From: Thiomicrorhabdus cannonii
GTDB taxonomy: Bacteria > Pseudomonadota > Gammaproteobacteria > Thiomicrospirales > Thiomicrospiraceae
DNA length: 64,000 bases
Direction: 5' to 3'
Assembly: GCF_013391695.1 (NCBI RefSeq)
Contig: NZ_JACBGH010000001.1
Location: forward strand, 124,001 to 188,000
Shown here: piece by piece, positions 27,110 through 35,782 of the stretch
Numbering within the stretch: position 1 is the first letter of the stretch
Layout: each line of letters opens with the position of its first letter
Program-made: the position numbers and the translations under genes
The notes under the pieces: model-generated
The model's database searches: none
What the model saw: the letters and a program-made list of their open reading frames with translations, nothing else
Told to the model about the DNA's origin: nothing

Positions 27110-28180
27110 ATGACGCAGTATCAAACCGATGACCTACGTATCAAAAACATTACCGAAGTGCGCCCGCCATGCGAACTGCATGACCAATTTCCGATTACGG
27201 AAACCGCTGCCAAAACGGTTTATGATACGCGTCAGCAAATTCACAACATTCTGTCAGGCCGCGACGACCGCCTGCTGGTGATTATCGGCCCCTGCTCCAT
27301 CCACGACCCGCAAGCAGCGCGTGAATACGCCCAGAAACTCAAAGAGCAAATTGCCAAGCATCAGGACGACCTGTTGATCGTCATGCGCGTTTACTTTGAA
27401 AAACCGCGCACCACGGTCGGCTGGAAAGGCCTGATCAACGATCCGGGACTGGATGAATCCTTCCAGATCAACCGCGGTTTGGAATTGGCGCGCTCTTTGT
27501 TGCTGGACATCAACGACATGGCCGTGCCGGCCGCCACCGAGTTTTTGGATTTGATTTCACCACAATACATCGCCGATCTGATCGCATGGGGCGCTATCGG
27601 CGCACGTACCACCGAAAGCCAGGGGCACCGCGAACTGGCTTCCGGCCTGTCCTGTCCGGTGGGGTTCAAAAACAGCACCGACGGCAGCTTCCAGATTGCC
27701 GTGGACGCGATCCGTGCCGCCAACAATCCGCACATCTTCATGTCGCTGACCAAAGCCGGTCACTCGGCCATTTTTGAAACCAACGGTAATCCGGACTGCC
27801 ACGTGATTCTGCGCGGCGGCAACAAAGGCCCCAATTACGACGAAGAACACGTCAAAGAAGCGGTTTCGCTACTGCAGCAAGCCGGCGTTCAGGACAAGCT
27901 GATGGTCGACTGCAGCCATGCCAACAGCCAAAAACAGCATGAGCGCCAGCTGGTGGTCGCCGAATCCATCGCCGAACAGCTTTCCAAAGGCTCCTATCAC
28001 TTGATGGGCGCGATGATTGAAAGCCATATCCTCGGCGGCCGCCAGGATGTCAAACCAGGTCAGTCACTCACCTACGGTCAGAGCATCACCGATGCGTGTA
28101 TCGGCTGGGAAGACAGCGAAAAGATTCTGGATATTCTGGCGCAAGGCGTGCAAAACCGTCGCCAGGCCACGGCAAAATAA
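27110..28180 (+). CDS. aroG: 3-deoxy-7-phosphoheptulonate synthase (DAHP synthase, class I)
   Basis: This enzyme joins phosphoenolpyruvate and erythrose 4-phosphate in the first step of aromatic amino acid synthesis. The 356-residue length fits the AroG/AroF/AroH type. Conserved features are VIIGPCSIHDP, MRVYFEKPRTTVGWKGLINDP, GARTTESQGHRELASGLSCPVGFKN and the metal-binding DCSHANS. Isozyme identity (which amino acid inhibits it) is not assigned. The ATG at 27110 follows AGGGTTGAG; a longer frame from 27017 is not family-like. Confidence 0.94.
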   Translation: MTQYQTDDLRIKNITEVRPPCELHDQFPITETAAKTVYDTRQQIHNILSGRDDRLLVIIGPCSIHDPQAAREYAQKLKEQIAKHQDDLLIVMRVYFEKPRTTVGWKGLINDPGLDESFQINRGLELARSLLLDINDMAVPAATEFLDLISPQYIADLIAWGAIGARTTESQGHRELASGLSCPVGFKNSTDGSFQIAVDAIRAANNPHIFMSLTKAGHSAIFETNGNPDCHVILRGGNKGPNYDEEHVKEAVSLLQQAGVQDKLMVDCSHANSQKQHERQLVVAESIAEQLSKGSYHLMGAMIESHILGGRQDVKPGQSLTYGQSITDACIGWEDSEKILDILAQGVQNRRQATAK

Positions 28181-28202
28181 GCCGGTTAACAAAAACCTAA
28201 TG

Positions 28203-28226
28203 AAAAGCCCCGAGTTCGGGGCTTTT
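28203..28226. terminator. Bidirectional terminator after aroG
   Basis: A ten-pair stem AAAAGCCCCG/CGGGGCTTTT with an AGTT loop lies between convergent aroG and thiL. Confidence 0.9.
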
Positions 28227-28252
28227 TTGTCACTGCACAAGACCGGCTGATT

Positions 28253-29296
28253 TCAAAAATGCTGGTAACCGTTGGCCTGGCAATACTGCTCGCCCAGCAC
28301 CTCAAGATGACTCATCTGTTTGCCACCCTGCTCTTGCGGCTGATCCCAAAAAGCGATGCCCGCTGACGCAGTGATTCTGCCGATACGATACAGCTTATCC
28401 GGAAACTGCATTTTCAATTCGGCGTAGGCCGCCTCGCTCATGGTCAAACAGAGCTGGTAATCGTCGCCCGCAGCCAACGGCAAATGCCAGCTGGTCTGCT
28501 GCGCAAACCACGCCTGCATCGCCGCCGACAACGGCAGTTCCGACAGATACAGTTCCACCCCTAAAATATCCTGCGAGCCCGCCGCCTGCAAACGCGCCTG
28601 CGAACACTCCACAATATGGCCGAGGTCGGCCAGCAGGCCGTCGGAAATATCAATACCGGCATGCGCCTTGCCGCACAAGGCTCTCCCCAAAGCAAGCTGC
28701 GGCACGGGACGATGCAAAGCCTGCAAAGCCGACTGCCACTGACCGGGCGTCAACCCGGTCTGTTCAGTTTCGTTGAGCTGATGCAGCGCGTGTTTCAACC
28801 CCAGACCTGCATCTCCCAGACAACCGGAAACGCAGATCACATCGCCCGGCTTCGCACCGCTGCGCAGCAACGCCTTGCCCTGTTCAACCCAGCCATGCGC
28901 TGTCACGGTAATCGTCAAAGGCCCTTTGGTGGTGTCGCCGCCAATCAACGGAATCGCGTATTCGCGACTGATTGCCTGCAAGCCCTGCGCAAAGGCTTCA
29001 AGCCAGGCGGCATCATTGTGCGGCAGCGTCAGTGCCAACGAAAAAAATCCGGGTTTGGCGGCCATGGCCGCCAAATCACTCAAGTTCACCGCGAGCGCTT
29101 TCCAGGCGATATCATAGGGTTTGGCATCCACCGGAAAATGCACGCCGCTAACCAAGGTATCGGTGACCACCACCAACTGATGCCCGGCCGGAACAGACAA
29201 AACCGCACCATCGTCACCGATGCCGATATCACCCGACTGCACACCGGCACTCAACGGCTTGAAATACCGGTCAATTAATCTGAACTCTTCCGCCAT
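28253..29296 (-). CDS. thiL: Thiamine-monophosphate kinase
   Basis: ThiL phosphorylates thiamine monophosphate to the active diphosphate. The 347-residue protein has the N-terminal GIGDDGAVL, DTLVSGVHFP, AVNLSDLAAMAA, GGDTTKGPLTITVTA and GIDISDGLLADLGH motifs of the PurM-like fold. It follows nusB with a terminator between, the nusB-thiL order typical of gammaproteobacteria. A copy of the dispersed repeat encodes ETEQTGL in the middle of the gene. Confidence 0.94.
   Translation of the reverse strand: MAEEFRLIDRYFKPLSAGVQSGDIGIGDDGAVLSVPAGHQLVVVTDTLVSGVHFPVDAKPYDIAWKALAVNLSDLAAMAAKPGFFSLALTLPHNDAAWLEAFAQGLQAISREYAIPLIGGDTTKGPLTITVTAHGWVEQGKALLRSGAKPGDVICVSGCLGDAGLGLKHALHQLNETEQTGLTPGQWQSALQALHRPVPQLALGRALCGKAHAGIDISDGLLADLGHIVECSQARLQAAGSQDILGVELYLSELPLSAAMQAWFAQQTSWHLPLAAGDDYQLCLTMSEAAYAELKMQFPDKLYRIGRITASAGIAFWDQPQEQGGKQMSHLEVLGEQYCQANGYQHF
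28752..28771 (-). repeat. Dispersed repeat copy inside thiL
   Basis: On the coding strand it reads GAAACTGAACAGACCGGGTT, one mismatch (A for G) from the core, encoding ETEQTGL. It lies between two conserved regions of ThiL. Confidence 0.7.
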
Positions 29297-29318
29297 CCTT
29301 GCTTCCCTTAAAAACCAA

Positions 29319-29350
29319 AAAAGCCTCGCAAGTCACCCTGCGGGGCTTTT
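29319..29350 (-). terminator. Terminator between nusB and thiL
   Basis: A 12-pair stem with one G-U pair (arms 29319-29330 and 29339-29350, 8-base loop) is followed on the minus strand by a T run. It could attenuate read-through from the rib-nusB operon into thiL. Confidence 0.8.
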
Positions 29351-29376
29351 TATGAATGCTCGACACACCTTGAAAA

Positions 29377-29865
29377 TTAAGACGGCGCGCCGACTTCCAA
29401 TGAACGAATTTTCTGCGCCACCTTATCCAGAATGCCGTTGATGTATTTATGGCTGTCTTCGGCACCGAAACGTTTCGCCAGCTCAACGCACTCGTTGATA
29501 ATAACTTTATACGGAATCTCCGGTTTGGCCTGCAACTCGTACACGCCCATGCGCATAATCGCTTTTTCCACCGGGTCGATCATCGCCACCGAACGGTCCA
29601 GCATGGCGCCGTAGATTTCATCCAACGCGACCGCCTGTTGCGCCACCTGTGTCAACAACTCGTTAAACAGCGGCACATCCGCATCAATCAAAAAACCGTC
29701 CTGACTGAACTGGCGGCTGATGATCATCGGCTCATCGGCATTCAGCTGCCACTGGTACAGTGCCTGCAATGCCGCACGACGCGCCATGGTGCGCGATGAG
29801 ACTTTTTTTTCAGTTTCCGGAATCTCTTCGCCCTGACCCGGATGAATGTTATCACTTGGTTTCAT
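29377..29865 (-). CDS. nusB: Transcription antitermination factor NusB
   Basis: NusB, with NusE (S10), binds boxA RNA and supports antitermination of rRNA operons. The 162-residue protein has the all-helical NusB fold with RRAALQALYQWQ near the N-terminus and IPYKVIINECVELAKRFGAEDSHKYINGILDKVA at the C-terminus. A 25-residue polar extension precedes the domain. The start at 29865 follows AAGAAG and lies 10 bases after ribH; the longer frame would overlap ribH. Confidence 0.93.
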   Translation of the reverse strand: MKPSDNIHPGQGEEIPETEKKVSSRTMARRAALQALYQWQLNADEPMIISRQFSQDGFLIDADVPLFNELLTQVAQQAVALDEIYGAMLDRSVAMIDPVEKAIMRMGVYELQAKPEIPYKVIINECVELAKRFGAEDSHKYINGILDKVAQKIRSLEVGAPS

Positions 29866-29875
29866 GCGCGACTTC

Positions 29876-30337
29876 TTAAATTTGCTTGAGAACGTTAACC
29901 ATCTCGATGGCTGCCAGAGTGCATTCCACTCCTTTGTTGCCCGCCTTGGTACCGGCACGCTCAATCGCCTGTTCGATGCTATCGACCGTCAACACACCGA
30001 ATGAGACCGGAATACCGCTGTTCAACTGCACTTGACCCAAACCTTTGACACATTCGCCGGCTACGTAATCGAAATGCGGCGTGCCGCCGCGGATGACCGC
30101 ACCCAACGCCACAATCGCATCATACTTGCCGGATTGCGCCATTTTTTGCACCGCCAACGGAATCTCAAACGCACCTGGAACCAAAACCTGATCGATATTG
30201 GCCGCATCGCCACCGTGACGCACGATCGTATCGACCGCACCTTCCACCAAATGATCGACGATAAAGCTGTTAAAACGCCCCACTACCAAGCCGATTTTCA
30301 TATCTGCGGCGGTCAAGTTTCCAACGATTGTGTTCAT
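29876..30337 (-). CDS. ribH: 6,7-dimethyl-8-ribityllumazine synthase
   Basis: RibH makes lumazine, the penultimate step of riboflavin synthesis. The 153-residue protein shows [50 protein letters not shown] and [20 protein letters not shown], the family's active-site signatures. It lies between ribB(X) and nusB. A single dispersed repeat sits upstream of it. Confidence 0.96.
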   Translation of the reverse strand: MNTIVGNLTAADMKIGLVVGRFNSFIVDHLVEGAVDTIVRHGGDAANIDQVLVPGAFEIPLAVQKMAQSGKYDAIVALGAVIRGGTPHFDYVAGECVKGLGQVQLNSGIPVSFGVLTVDSIEQAIERAGTKAGNKGVECTLAAIEMVNVLKQI

Positions 30338-30369
30338 ATTGCTAGTCTCATCTGTGAGGCCGAAGACTG

Positions 30370-30387
30370 ACCCGGCCTGTTCAAAAT
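30370..30387 (-). repeat. Dispersed repeat copy between ribB(X) and ribH
   Basis: ACCCGGCCTGTTCAAAAT keeps the 12-base core and C of the flank. On the minus strand it reads in the consensus direction, in line with the rib genes. Confidence 0.8.
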
Positions 30388-30479
30388 AGGTTTAAAAAAG
30401 TAATCCGCGTATTTTGCCATAAAACCCCTCTACACGGGATACTTTTATGGCCTTTGCAGACCATGCTCAGTGCGGCGGA

Positions 30480-31595
30480 TCACTCTTTTTTCGGCAGGAA
30501 CTCGCTGATTTCCAGGCCGAATCCGCTCAACGCGTTCATACGCCACGGCGAACCGATGACCTTGATCTTCTTGATCTGCAAATCGGCGATGATCTGCGCG
30601 CCCAAACCGTAGGTTTTAGGGTCATCTTCCACCAGACGTTCGGGCGACTTGATGCCCATATCCTTCATCTGGAACTGCTGAATCTTATCCAGCAACTCGG
30701 CGGCATCCTCATGCTTGCGCAACACCACAATCGCACCGCTGCCTTCTTCCGCCACCTGCTGCATCGCTTTTTGCAACGACCAGCCGCACTCGCTGCGCTT
30801 GGAGCCGAAGGCGTCACACAGGGTATCGAGCATATGCACACGCACCGCGGTCGGCTCTTCAGGATCGATCTTGCCGTATACCAAGGCAAAGTGCGCTTTG
30901 TGCTCGACAATGTCCTGATAACCGATCAGGCGGAAATCGCCGTACTCGGTCGGCAGTTTGCATTCGGAAACACGTTCAATGGTCTGCTCGTGTTTCAGGC
31001 GGTATTGAATCAGGTCGGCAATCGTACCGATTTTAAGATTATGCTCTTTGGCATAGGCTTCCAGGTCGTCGCGGCGCGCCATGGAACCGTCTTCGTTCAT
31101 GATTTCAACAATCACCGAGGCCGGTTCAAAGCCTGCCAAACGCGCCAGATCACAGCCCGCTTCGGTGTGACCGGCACGCGTCAGCACGCCGCCCGGTTGC
31201 GCCATCAACGGGAAGATATGCCCGGGTGTCACAATATCCTGCGGACCGGCCCCTTCAGCCACGGCGGTGCGCACGGTCACGGCGCGGTCGGCGGCGGAAA
31301 TGCCGGTGGTGACGCCTTTGGCGGCTTCAATCGATACGGTGAAGTTGGTGCCGTGCGGATCGGTGTTGTCGCGCACCATCAACGGCAAATGCAACTGATT
31401 GCAACGTTCGCGCGTCATCGTCAAGCAGATCAAGCCGCGGCCGTAACGCGCCATAAAATTGATGTCCTGCGGCGTGACGGTTTGTGCCGGCACCAACAGG
31501 TCGCCTTCGTTCTCGCGGTCCTCGTCGTCCATGAGGATGACCATTTTGCCCAGCTTGTAATCTTCAATCAGCTCTTCGATGGTGTTTAGTTGCAT
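30480..31595 (-). CDS. ribB: 3,4-dihydroxy-2-butanone 4-phosphate synthase with degenerate GTP cyclohydrolase II-like domain
   Basis: Residues 1-205 are an intact RibB domain (DEDRENEGDLLVPAQ, TPGHIFPLMAQPGGVLTRAGHTEAGCDLARLAG), which makes the four-carbon precursor of riboflavin. The C-terminal part is RibA-like in length and pattern but has lost the zinc site. Where RibA has a SEC triplet and an RCDCG motif, this protein has MLD and RSECG (about residues 250-270). The QEGRNIGL motif is also missing. It is therefore most like the RibBX type, in which the C-terminal domain no longer acts on GTP, and a separate ribA would be needed elsewhere. It is located in the rib-nusB operon. Confidence 0.9.
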   Translation of the reverse strand: MQLNTIEELIEDYKLGKMVILMDDEDRENEGDLLVPAQTVTPQDINFMARYGRGLICLTMTRERCNQLHLPLMVRDNTDPHGTNFTVSIEAAKGVTTGISAADRAVTVRTAVAEGAGPQDIVTPGHIFPLMAQPGGVLTRAGHTEAGCDLARLAGFEPASVIVEIMNEDGSMARRDDLEAYAKEHNLKIGTIADLIQYRLKHEQTIERVSECKLPTEYGDFRLIGYQDIVEHKAHFALVYGKIDPEEPTAVRVHMLDTLCDAFGSKRSECGWSLQKAMQQVAEEGSGAIVVLRKHEDAAELLDKIQQFQMKDMGIKSPERLVEDDPKTYGLGAQIIADLQIKKIKVIGSPWRMNALSGFGLEISEFLPKKE

Positions 31596-31656
31596 GCTGT
31601 ATTTATCCGTTTCCGTTGCTTAGTTCTGCTATTTAAAAACTATGATTTAAAAACTG

Positions 31657-32307
31657 TTATTTAAAACCATGTTCGGCCAAAAACTCCGGCGTGATTTTGG
31701 AAGTCTGTTCCGCCTGCGGCGCCGACAGCATACGTTCCAGGTAACGTGCCAGCAAGTCCACTTCCAGATTGAGCTTGCTGCCTTCCTTGAAATGCTTGAT
31801 GGTCGTTTCCTGCAAGGTATGCGGCACGATGTTCACGCCGAACACGCAGCCGTTGACCTCGTTCACCGTCAGACTCACGCCGTTAATGCAAATAGAGCCT
31901 TTGGCGGCAATGTATTTGCACAGGCCGATGGGCGCTTCGATTTCGTAACGCCAGGAACGCGCATCCTGACGAATGCTTTTAACCGTGCCCACGCCGTCCA
32001 CATGACCGCTGACCAGATGCCCGCCGAGACGATCCTGCAAACGCAGCGCCTTTTCCAGATTCAGCGGCGTACCCACCTGCCAGTCGCCGGCCGTGGTGAC
32101 ACTCAAGGTTTCGCCGGACACATCCGCCACATAAAAATCGCTACCGAACTCAATCGCCGTTAAACAGATACCGTTGGCGGCGATACTGTCGCCGATGGCC
32201 ACATCCGTCATATCGAGCTTACCGGTATGAATCGTGACGCGCCAGTCACCCTGACGCGGTTCGATCTTCTGCACAGCGCCTTCGGCCTGAATAATTCCTG
32301 TAAACAT
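31657..32307 (-). CDS. ribE: Riboflavin synthase
   Basis: RibE (RibC in some species) dismutates two lumazines to riboflavin. The 216-residue protein is a tandem repeat of two barrels: MFTGIIQAEGAV at the start, NGICLTAIEF in the first and NGVSLTVNEV in the second, with HLVSGHVDGVG between. No FMN riboswitch was recognised upstream of any rib gene in this window. Confidence 0.95.
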   Translation of the reverse strand: MFTGIIQAEGAVQKIEPRQGDWRVTIHTGKLDMTDVAIGDSIAANGICLTAIEFGSDFYVADVSGETLSVTTAGDWQVGTPLNLEKALRLQDRLGGHLVSGHVDGVGTVKSIRQDARSWRYEIEAPIGLCKYIAAKGSICINGVSLTVNEVNGCVFGVNIVPHTLQETTIKHFKEGSKLNLEVDLLARYLERMLSAPQAEQTSKITPEFLAEHGFK

Positions 32308-32346
32308 GGCTTCCCTTTTAAATCGGTTAAATATCGCTGCTCCACT

Positions 32347-32368
32347 ACCCGGCCTGTTGAGTTTTTTC
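32347..32368 (-). repeat. Dispersed repeat copy between ribD and ribE
   Basis: A full-length single copy of the dispersed repeat. It reads in the consensus direction on the minus strand, as the rib genes do. Confidence 0.9.
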
Positions 32369-32401
32369 GGCCGTATTTTGCAGCTTTCTACTGAAGGTTT
32401 C

Positions 32402-33553
32402 TTAAGCCTTTTTAGGCTTTAAAATCAGGCGAACATCTTCGCCAAACGGCGTCACCGACTCAATCTGCAGCTGAATTTTGTCGTTCATGCTGTCCACACC
32501 CGGCAACACAAACATCGGTTTGGCCATGTTGCCCATCAGCACCGGCGCGATAAAACAGTGCAACTCATCCACAAAGCCCGACTGCATAAACGCGCCGGCA
32601 ACAATCGCGCCGGACTCCACCAAGACTTCGCGTACCTGCTCTTCCTGCCCCAGATAATGCAGCACCGCTTCGATATCCAAACGGTCTTCATCCGCCGCCA
32701 CCGCCACCAGCTCGATGCCCTGCGCCATCATGGTCTCAGCCAAGGCCGCATTGCGCTCCACGGTTTCCTTGGAGGTCATCACAATCGTTCTGCCCGGCAA
32801 GCCGAGCATCTTGGCATCCAAAGGCAGACTCAAATGCGGATCCAGCACCACGCGAATCGGTTGTGCCGACACTTCGTCCAGCTGCAGCTCCGCCAGCACG
32901 TCGGCCGGCAGACGGACATTCAACCCCGGGTTATCCGCCAGCACCGTGCCGATACCGGTAACAATCGCGCCGCTCATGGCACGCATCCGGTGAACCTCCA
33001 AACGCGCCGCTTCACCGGTAATCCACTGGCTTTCACCATTGGCCATGGCGGTACGTCCGTCCAGACTGCTGGCCATTTTCACTCTGACGTAAGGTCGCTT
33101 CTGTTCCATCATCTTAATAAATCCCGGGTTCAAGGCTCGCGCCTCATTTTCAAACAGCCCGACCGCCACGTCAATGCCGGCTTGCTGCAATCGTTCAATT
33201 CCCTGGCCGGCCACCAGCGGATTGGGGTCCTCCATGGCCACCACCACACGCGTTACCTGCGCTTCAACCAGGCCGTCCGCACACGGCGGCGTGCGGCCGT
33301 GATGCGAACAGGGTTCCAAGGTCACATAGGCCGTCGCGCCCTGTGCCTGGCTGCCGGCTTCCGCCAGCGCCACGCGCTCGGCATGCGGCATGCCCGCCTT
33401 GTGATGCCAACCCTGGCCAACGATCTGGCCGTCTTTGACCAGCACGCACCCCACCGCCGGATTGGGTTTGGTGGAATAGCGCCCGTTTTGCGCGAGCTGC
33501 AGCGCCAGCTGCATATAGTGCTCGTCTGCGGCAGAAAAATGACCTATTTGCAT
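32402..33553 (-). CDS. ribD: Bifunctional diaminohydroxyphosphoribosylaminopyrimidine deaminase / reductase
   Basis: RibD carries out two steps of riboflavin synthesis. The 383-residue protein has an N-terminal deaminase (zinc ligands in HAERVALAEAG and EPCSHHGRTPPC, after NPAVGCVLVKDG) and a C-terminal reductase (from about residue 155: YVRVKMASSLDGRTA, WITGEAARLEVHRMRA). It starts 24 bases after nrdR, the conserved nrdR-ribD-ribE order. Confidence 0.96.
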   Translation of the reverse strand: MQIGHFSAADEHYMQLALQLAQNGRYSTKPNPAVGCVLVKDGQIVGQGWHHKAGMPHAERVALAEAGSQAQGATAYVTLEPCSHHGRTPPCADGLVEAQVTRVVVAMEDPNPLVAGQGIERLQQAGIDVAVGLFENEARALNPGFIKMMEQKRPYVRVKMASSLDGRTAMANGESQWITGEAARLEVHRMRAMSGAIVTGIGTVLADNPGLNVRLPADVLAELQLDEVSAQPIRVVLDPHLSLPLDAKMLGLPGRTIVMTSKETVERNAALAETMMAQGIELVAVAADEDRLDIEAVLHYLGQEEQVREVLVESGAIVAGAFMQSGFVDELHCFIAPVLMGNMAKPMFVLPGVDSMNDKIQLQIESVTPFGEDVRLILKPKKA

Positions 33554-33577
33554 CGCAACTCCCTGCTGACAAGCGGC

Positions 33578-34096
33578 TCAATGCTCTGATTCAAGCGCTC
33601 TCGATTCATTCTTGGCTTCGCCCTTACTATCGGTTTTGGCGGTCGTCGCCTGCACCAGTTTCTCGACCTCCTCGCGGAACGCGTTAACGTCCTGGAACGA
33701 ACGATAAACCGACGCAAAACGCACATAGGCCACCTGATCCAGTTCGCGCAAGGCATCCATCAGCCATTCGCCCAGTTGCGACGACGGAATTTCACGCACC
33801 CCTTCGGACATCAGGCGTTTGATGATCTGCGTAATGACCTGCTCAATCGCCTCGCTCTTGACCGGGCGCTTTTCCAGCGCCTTGATCAAACCGCGGCGAA
33901 TTTTGTCTTCGTCAAAGCGCTCGCGATTGCCGTCGCTTTTGACGACGCGCGGTAGCGACAGCTCGGCCGTTTCATAGGTGGTAAAACGTTCGCCGCATTG
34001 CAGGCATTCACGGCGGCGACGCACCTGCGCGCCTTCATTGGCCAGACGGGAATCGACGACTTTTGTTTCGGGTGCATTACAAAACGGACAATGCAT
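33578..34096 (-). CDS. nrdR: Transcriptional repressor NrdR
   Basis: NrdR represses ribonucleotide reductase genes in response to (d)ATP. The 172-residue protein has the zinc ribbon ([15 protein letters not shown] ... [13 protein letters not shown], residues 3-40) and an ATP-cone domain ([20 protein letters not shown]). A 20-residue polar tail ([15 protein letters not shown]) extends the usual C-terminus. It lies between glyA and ribD on the same strand, a common order. Confidence 0.95.
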   Translation of the reverse strand: MHCPFCNAPETKVVDSRLANEGAQVRRRRECLQCGERFTTYETAELSLPRVVKSDGNRERFDEDKIRRGLIKALEKRPVKSEAIEQVITQIIKRLMSEGVREIPSSQLGEWLMDALRELDQVAYVRFASVYRSFQDVNAFREEVEKLVQATTAKTDSKGEAKNESRALESEH

Positions 34097-34190
34097 AAAC
34101 CTTGCACTCCAATATTAACGGCATTCAACACGTGTTATCTTAAGGGATAAACGGACGGATAAAAACAGAAAAGACCAAACCGTAAATACT

Positions 34191-34216
34191 AAAAAACCAC
34201 CGCCTGGTGGTTTTTT
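34191..34216 (-). terminator. Terminator after glyA
   Basis: An 11-pair stem AAAAAACCACC/GGTGGTTTTTT with a 4-base loop separates glyA from nrdR and is symmetric enough to act in both directions. Confidence 0.88.
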
Positions 34217-34267
34217 AGCCGTGGCGTTAACGCCCCAATACGCGCTTTGCAAACGCGCTTGCAAAAC

Positions 34268-35539
34268 TTATTTGTAAACCGGCTTGGCCGCACACAGCGC
34301 AGAAACCTTCTCGCGCACTTGCGCAATTACCGCTTCATCCCAGCTTTCGTTAGCCTGGTCGCACGCGTCAATGACGTCACACATCCAGCTCGCCAGGTTG
34401 ATACAGTCTTCCTCGTTAAAACCGCGGGTTGTCGCGGCAGGCGTACCGACACGGATACCGGACGTGACGAATGGCGACATCGGATCGTTCGGTACCGAGT
34501 TTTTGTTGATGGTGATGTGCGCGGCATCCAATGCGGCGTCGACCAACTTACCGGTTAGACCTTTTTTGATCAGGCTCACCAGGAACAGGTGGTTTTCAGT
34601 ACCGCCGGAAACCACGTCACAGCCGCGTTCCATAAACACCTTGGCCATCGCCTTGGCGTTCTTGACAACGTTTTCGCAGTAAGTTTTCCACTCTGGCTCC
34701 AAACACTCTTTGAACGCCACCGCTTTTGCCGCCATGACGTGAACCAAAGGACCACCCTGACCGCCCGGGAAGATTGCCGAGTTCAATTTCTTTTCCAAAT
34801 CCGGATTAGACTTGGCCAAAATCAGACCACCGCGAGGACCACGCAATGTCTTGTGCGTTGTAGTGGTCACAACATGCGCGTGCGGAACCGGGTTAGGATA
34901 CAAACCACCCGCCACCAGACCGGCTACGTGCGCCATATCCACAAACAGGTAAGCGCCAACAGAGTCGGCGATTTCGCGGAATTTAGCCCAGTCGATCACC
35001 TGAGAATAAGCAGAGAAACCGGCGATGATCATCTTTGGCTTGTGCTCGTTGGCCAATGCCTGCACTTCGTCGTAGTTGATTTTGCCCGTCACCGGATCAA
35101 TACCGTACTGCACCGCATGGTAGATTTTACCTGAGAAGCTCACTGAAGAACCGTGCGTCAAGTGACCGCCGTGCGCCAGACTCATCCCCAAAACGGTATC
35201 GCCCGGTTGCAACAGCGCCATATAGACCGCCGCGTTAGCCTGAGAACCAGAGTGCGGCTGAACGTTAGCGTAATCGGCACCAAACAACTCTTTGGCGCGG
35301 TCAATTGCAGCCTGTTCAACGATGTCCGCAAATTCACAACCACCGTAATAACGCTTGCCTGGATAGCCTTCCGCATATTTGTTGGTGAAGCATGAACCTT
35401 GTGCTTCCATTACGCGAGGGCTAGTGTAGTTTTCTGAAGCGATCAACTCGATATGCGACTCCTGGCGCTTCTCTTCGTTTTTAATCGCATTGGCAATCAG
35501 ATCATCATAACCGGCAATAGTCATAGATTTTGTGAACAT
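34268..35539 (-). CDS. glyA: Serine hydroxymethyltransferase
   Basis: GlyA converts serine and tetrahydrofolate to glycine and methylene-tetrahydrofolate using PLP. The 423-residue protein has the PLP lysine in [15 protein letters not shown], plus [15 protein letters not shown] and [15 protein letters not shown]. The start is set at the ATG at 35539, preceded by GGAGAATCC; an upstream frame to 35560 is not family-like. The codon use is high-expression style. Confidence 0.96.
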   Translation of the reverse strand: MFTKSMTIAGYDDLIANAIKNEEKRQESHIELIASENYTSPRVMEAQGSCFTNKYAEGYPGKRYYGGCEFADIVEQAAIDRAKELFGADYANVQPHSGSQANAAVYMALLQPGDTVLGMSLAHGGHLTHGSSVSFSGKIYHAVQYGIDPVTGKINYDEVQALANEHKPKMIIAGFSAYSQVIDWAKFREIADSVGAYLFVDMAHVAGLVAGGLYPNPVPHAHVVTTTTHKTLRGPRGGLILAKSNPDLEKKLNSAIFPGGQGGPLVHVMAAKAVAFKECLEPEWKTYCENVVKNAKAMAKVFMERGCDVVSGGTENHLFLVSLIKKGLTGKLVDAALDAAHITINKNSVPNDPMSPFVTSGIRVGTPAATTRGFNEEDCINLASWMCDVIDACDQANESWDEAVIAQVREKVSALCAAKPVYK

Positions 35540-35782
35540 GACAAGGATTCTCCGTCTCAAGTTTTAAGATTTTCAAAGTATGGGATTTTACAGTTTTTCA
35601 AAACAAATAACCACGATAATGAGGATATTTGCAATTCTTGTTTGCGAATTGGGTCGTTCCACTTTATAAACGCGCGTTTTTTCGGTAAAGTTGCTTAACT
35701 TTTTATTAACGTTTTTATTCACGTTTAATTGCGCTGAAATCAAGCGGTTTTAGCCCGTTCACAACAGGAAATACAAGTCACT

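Noticed and set aside
30447-31589. 380-codon plus-strand frame
   Set aside because: Exact antisense of ribB(X) with a His/Arg/Gln-rich composition and no recognisable motif.
31596-33577. FMN riboswitch upstream of rib genes
   Set aside because: Short gaps between ribB(X), ribE, ribD and nrdR do not contain the RFN element sequence, as far as can be judged by eye.
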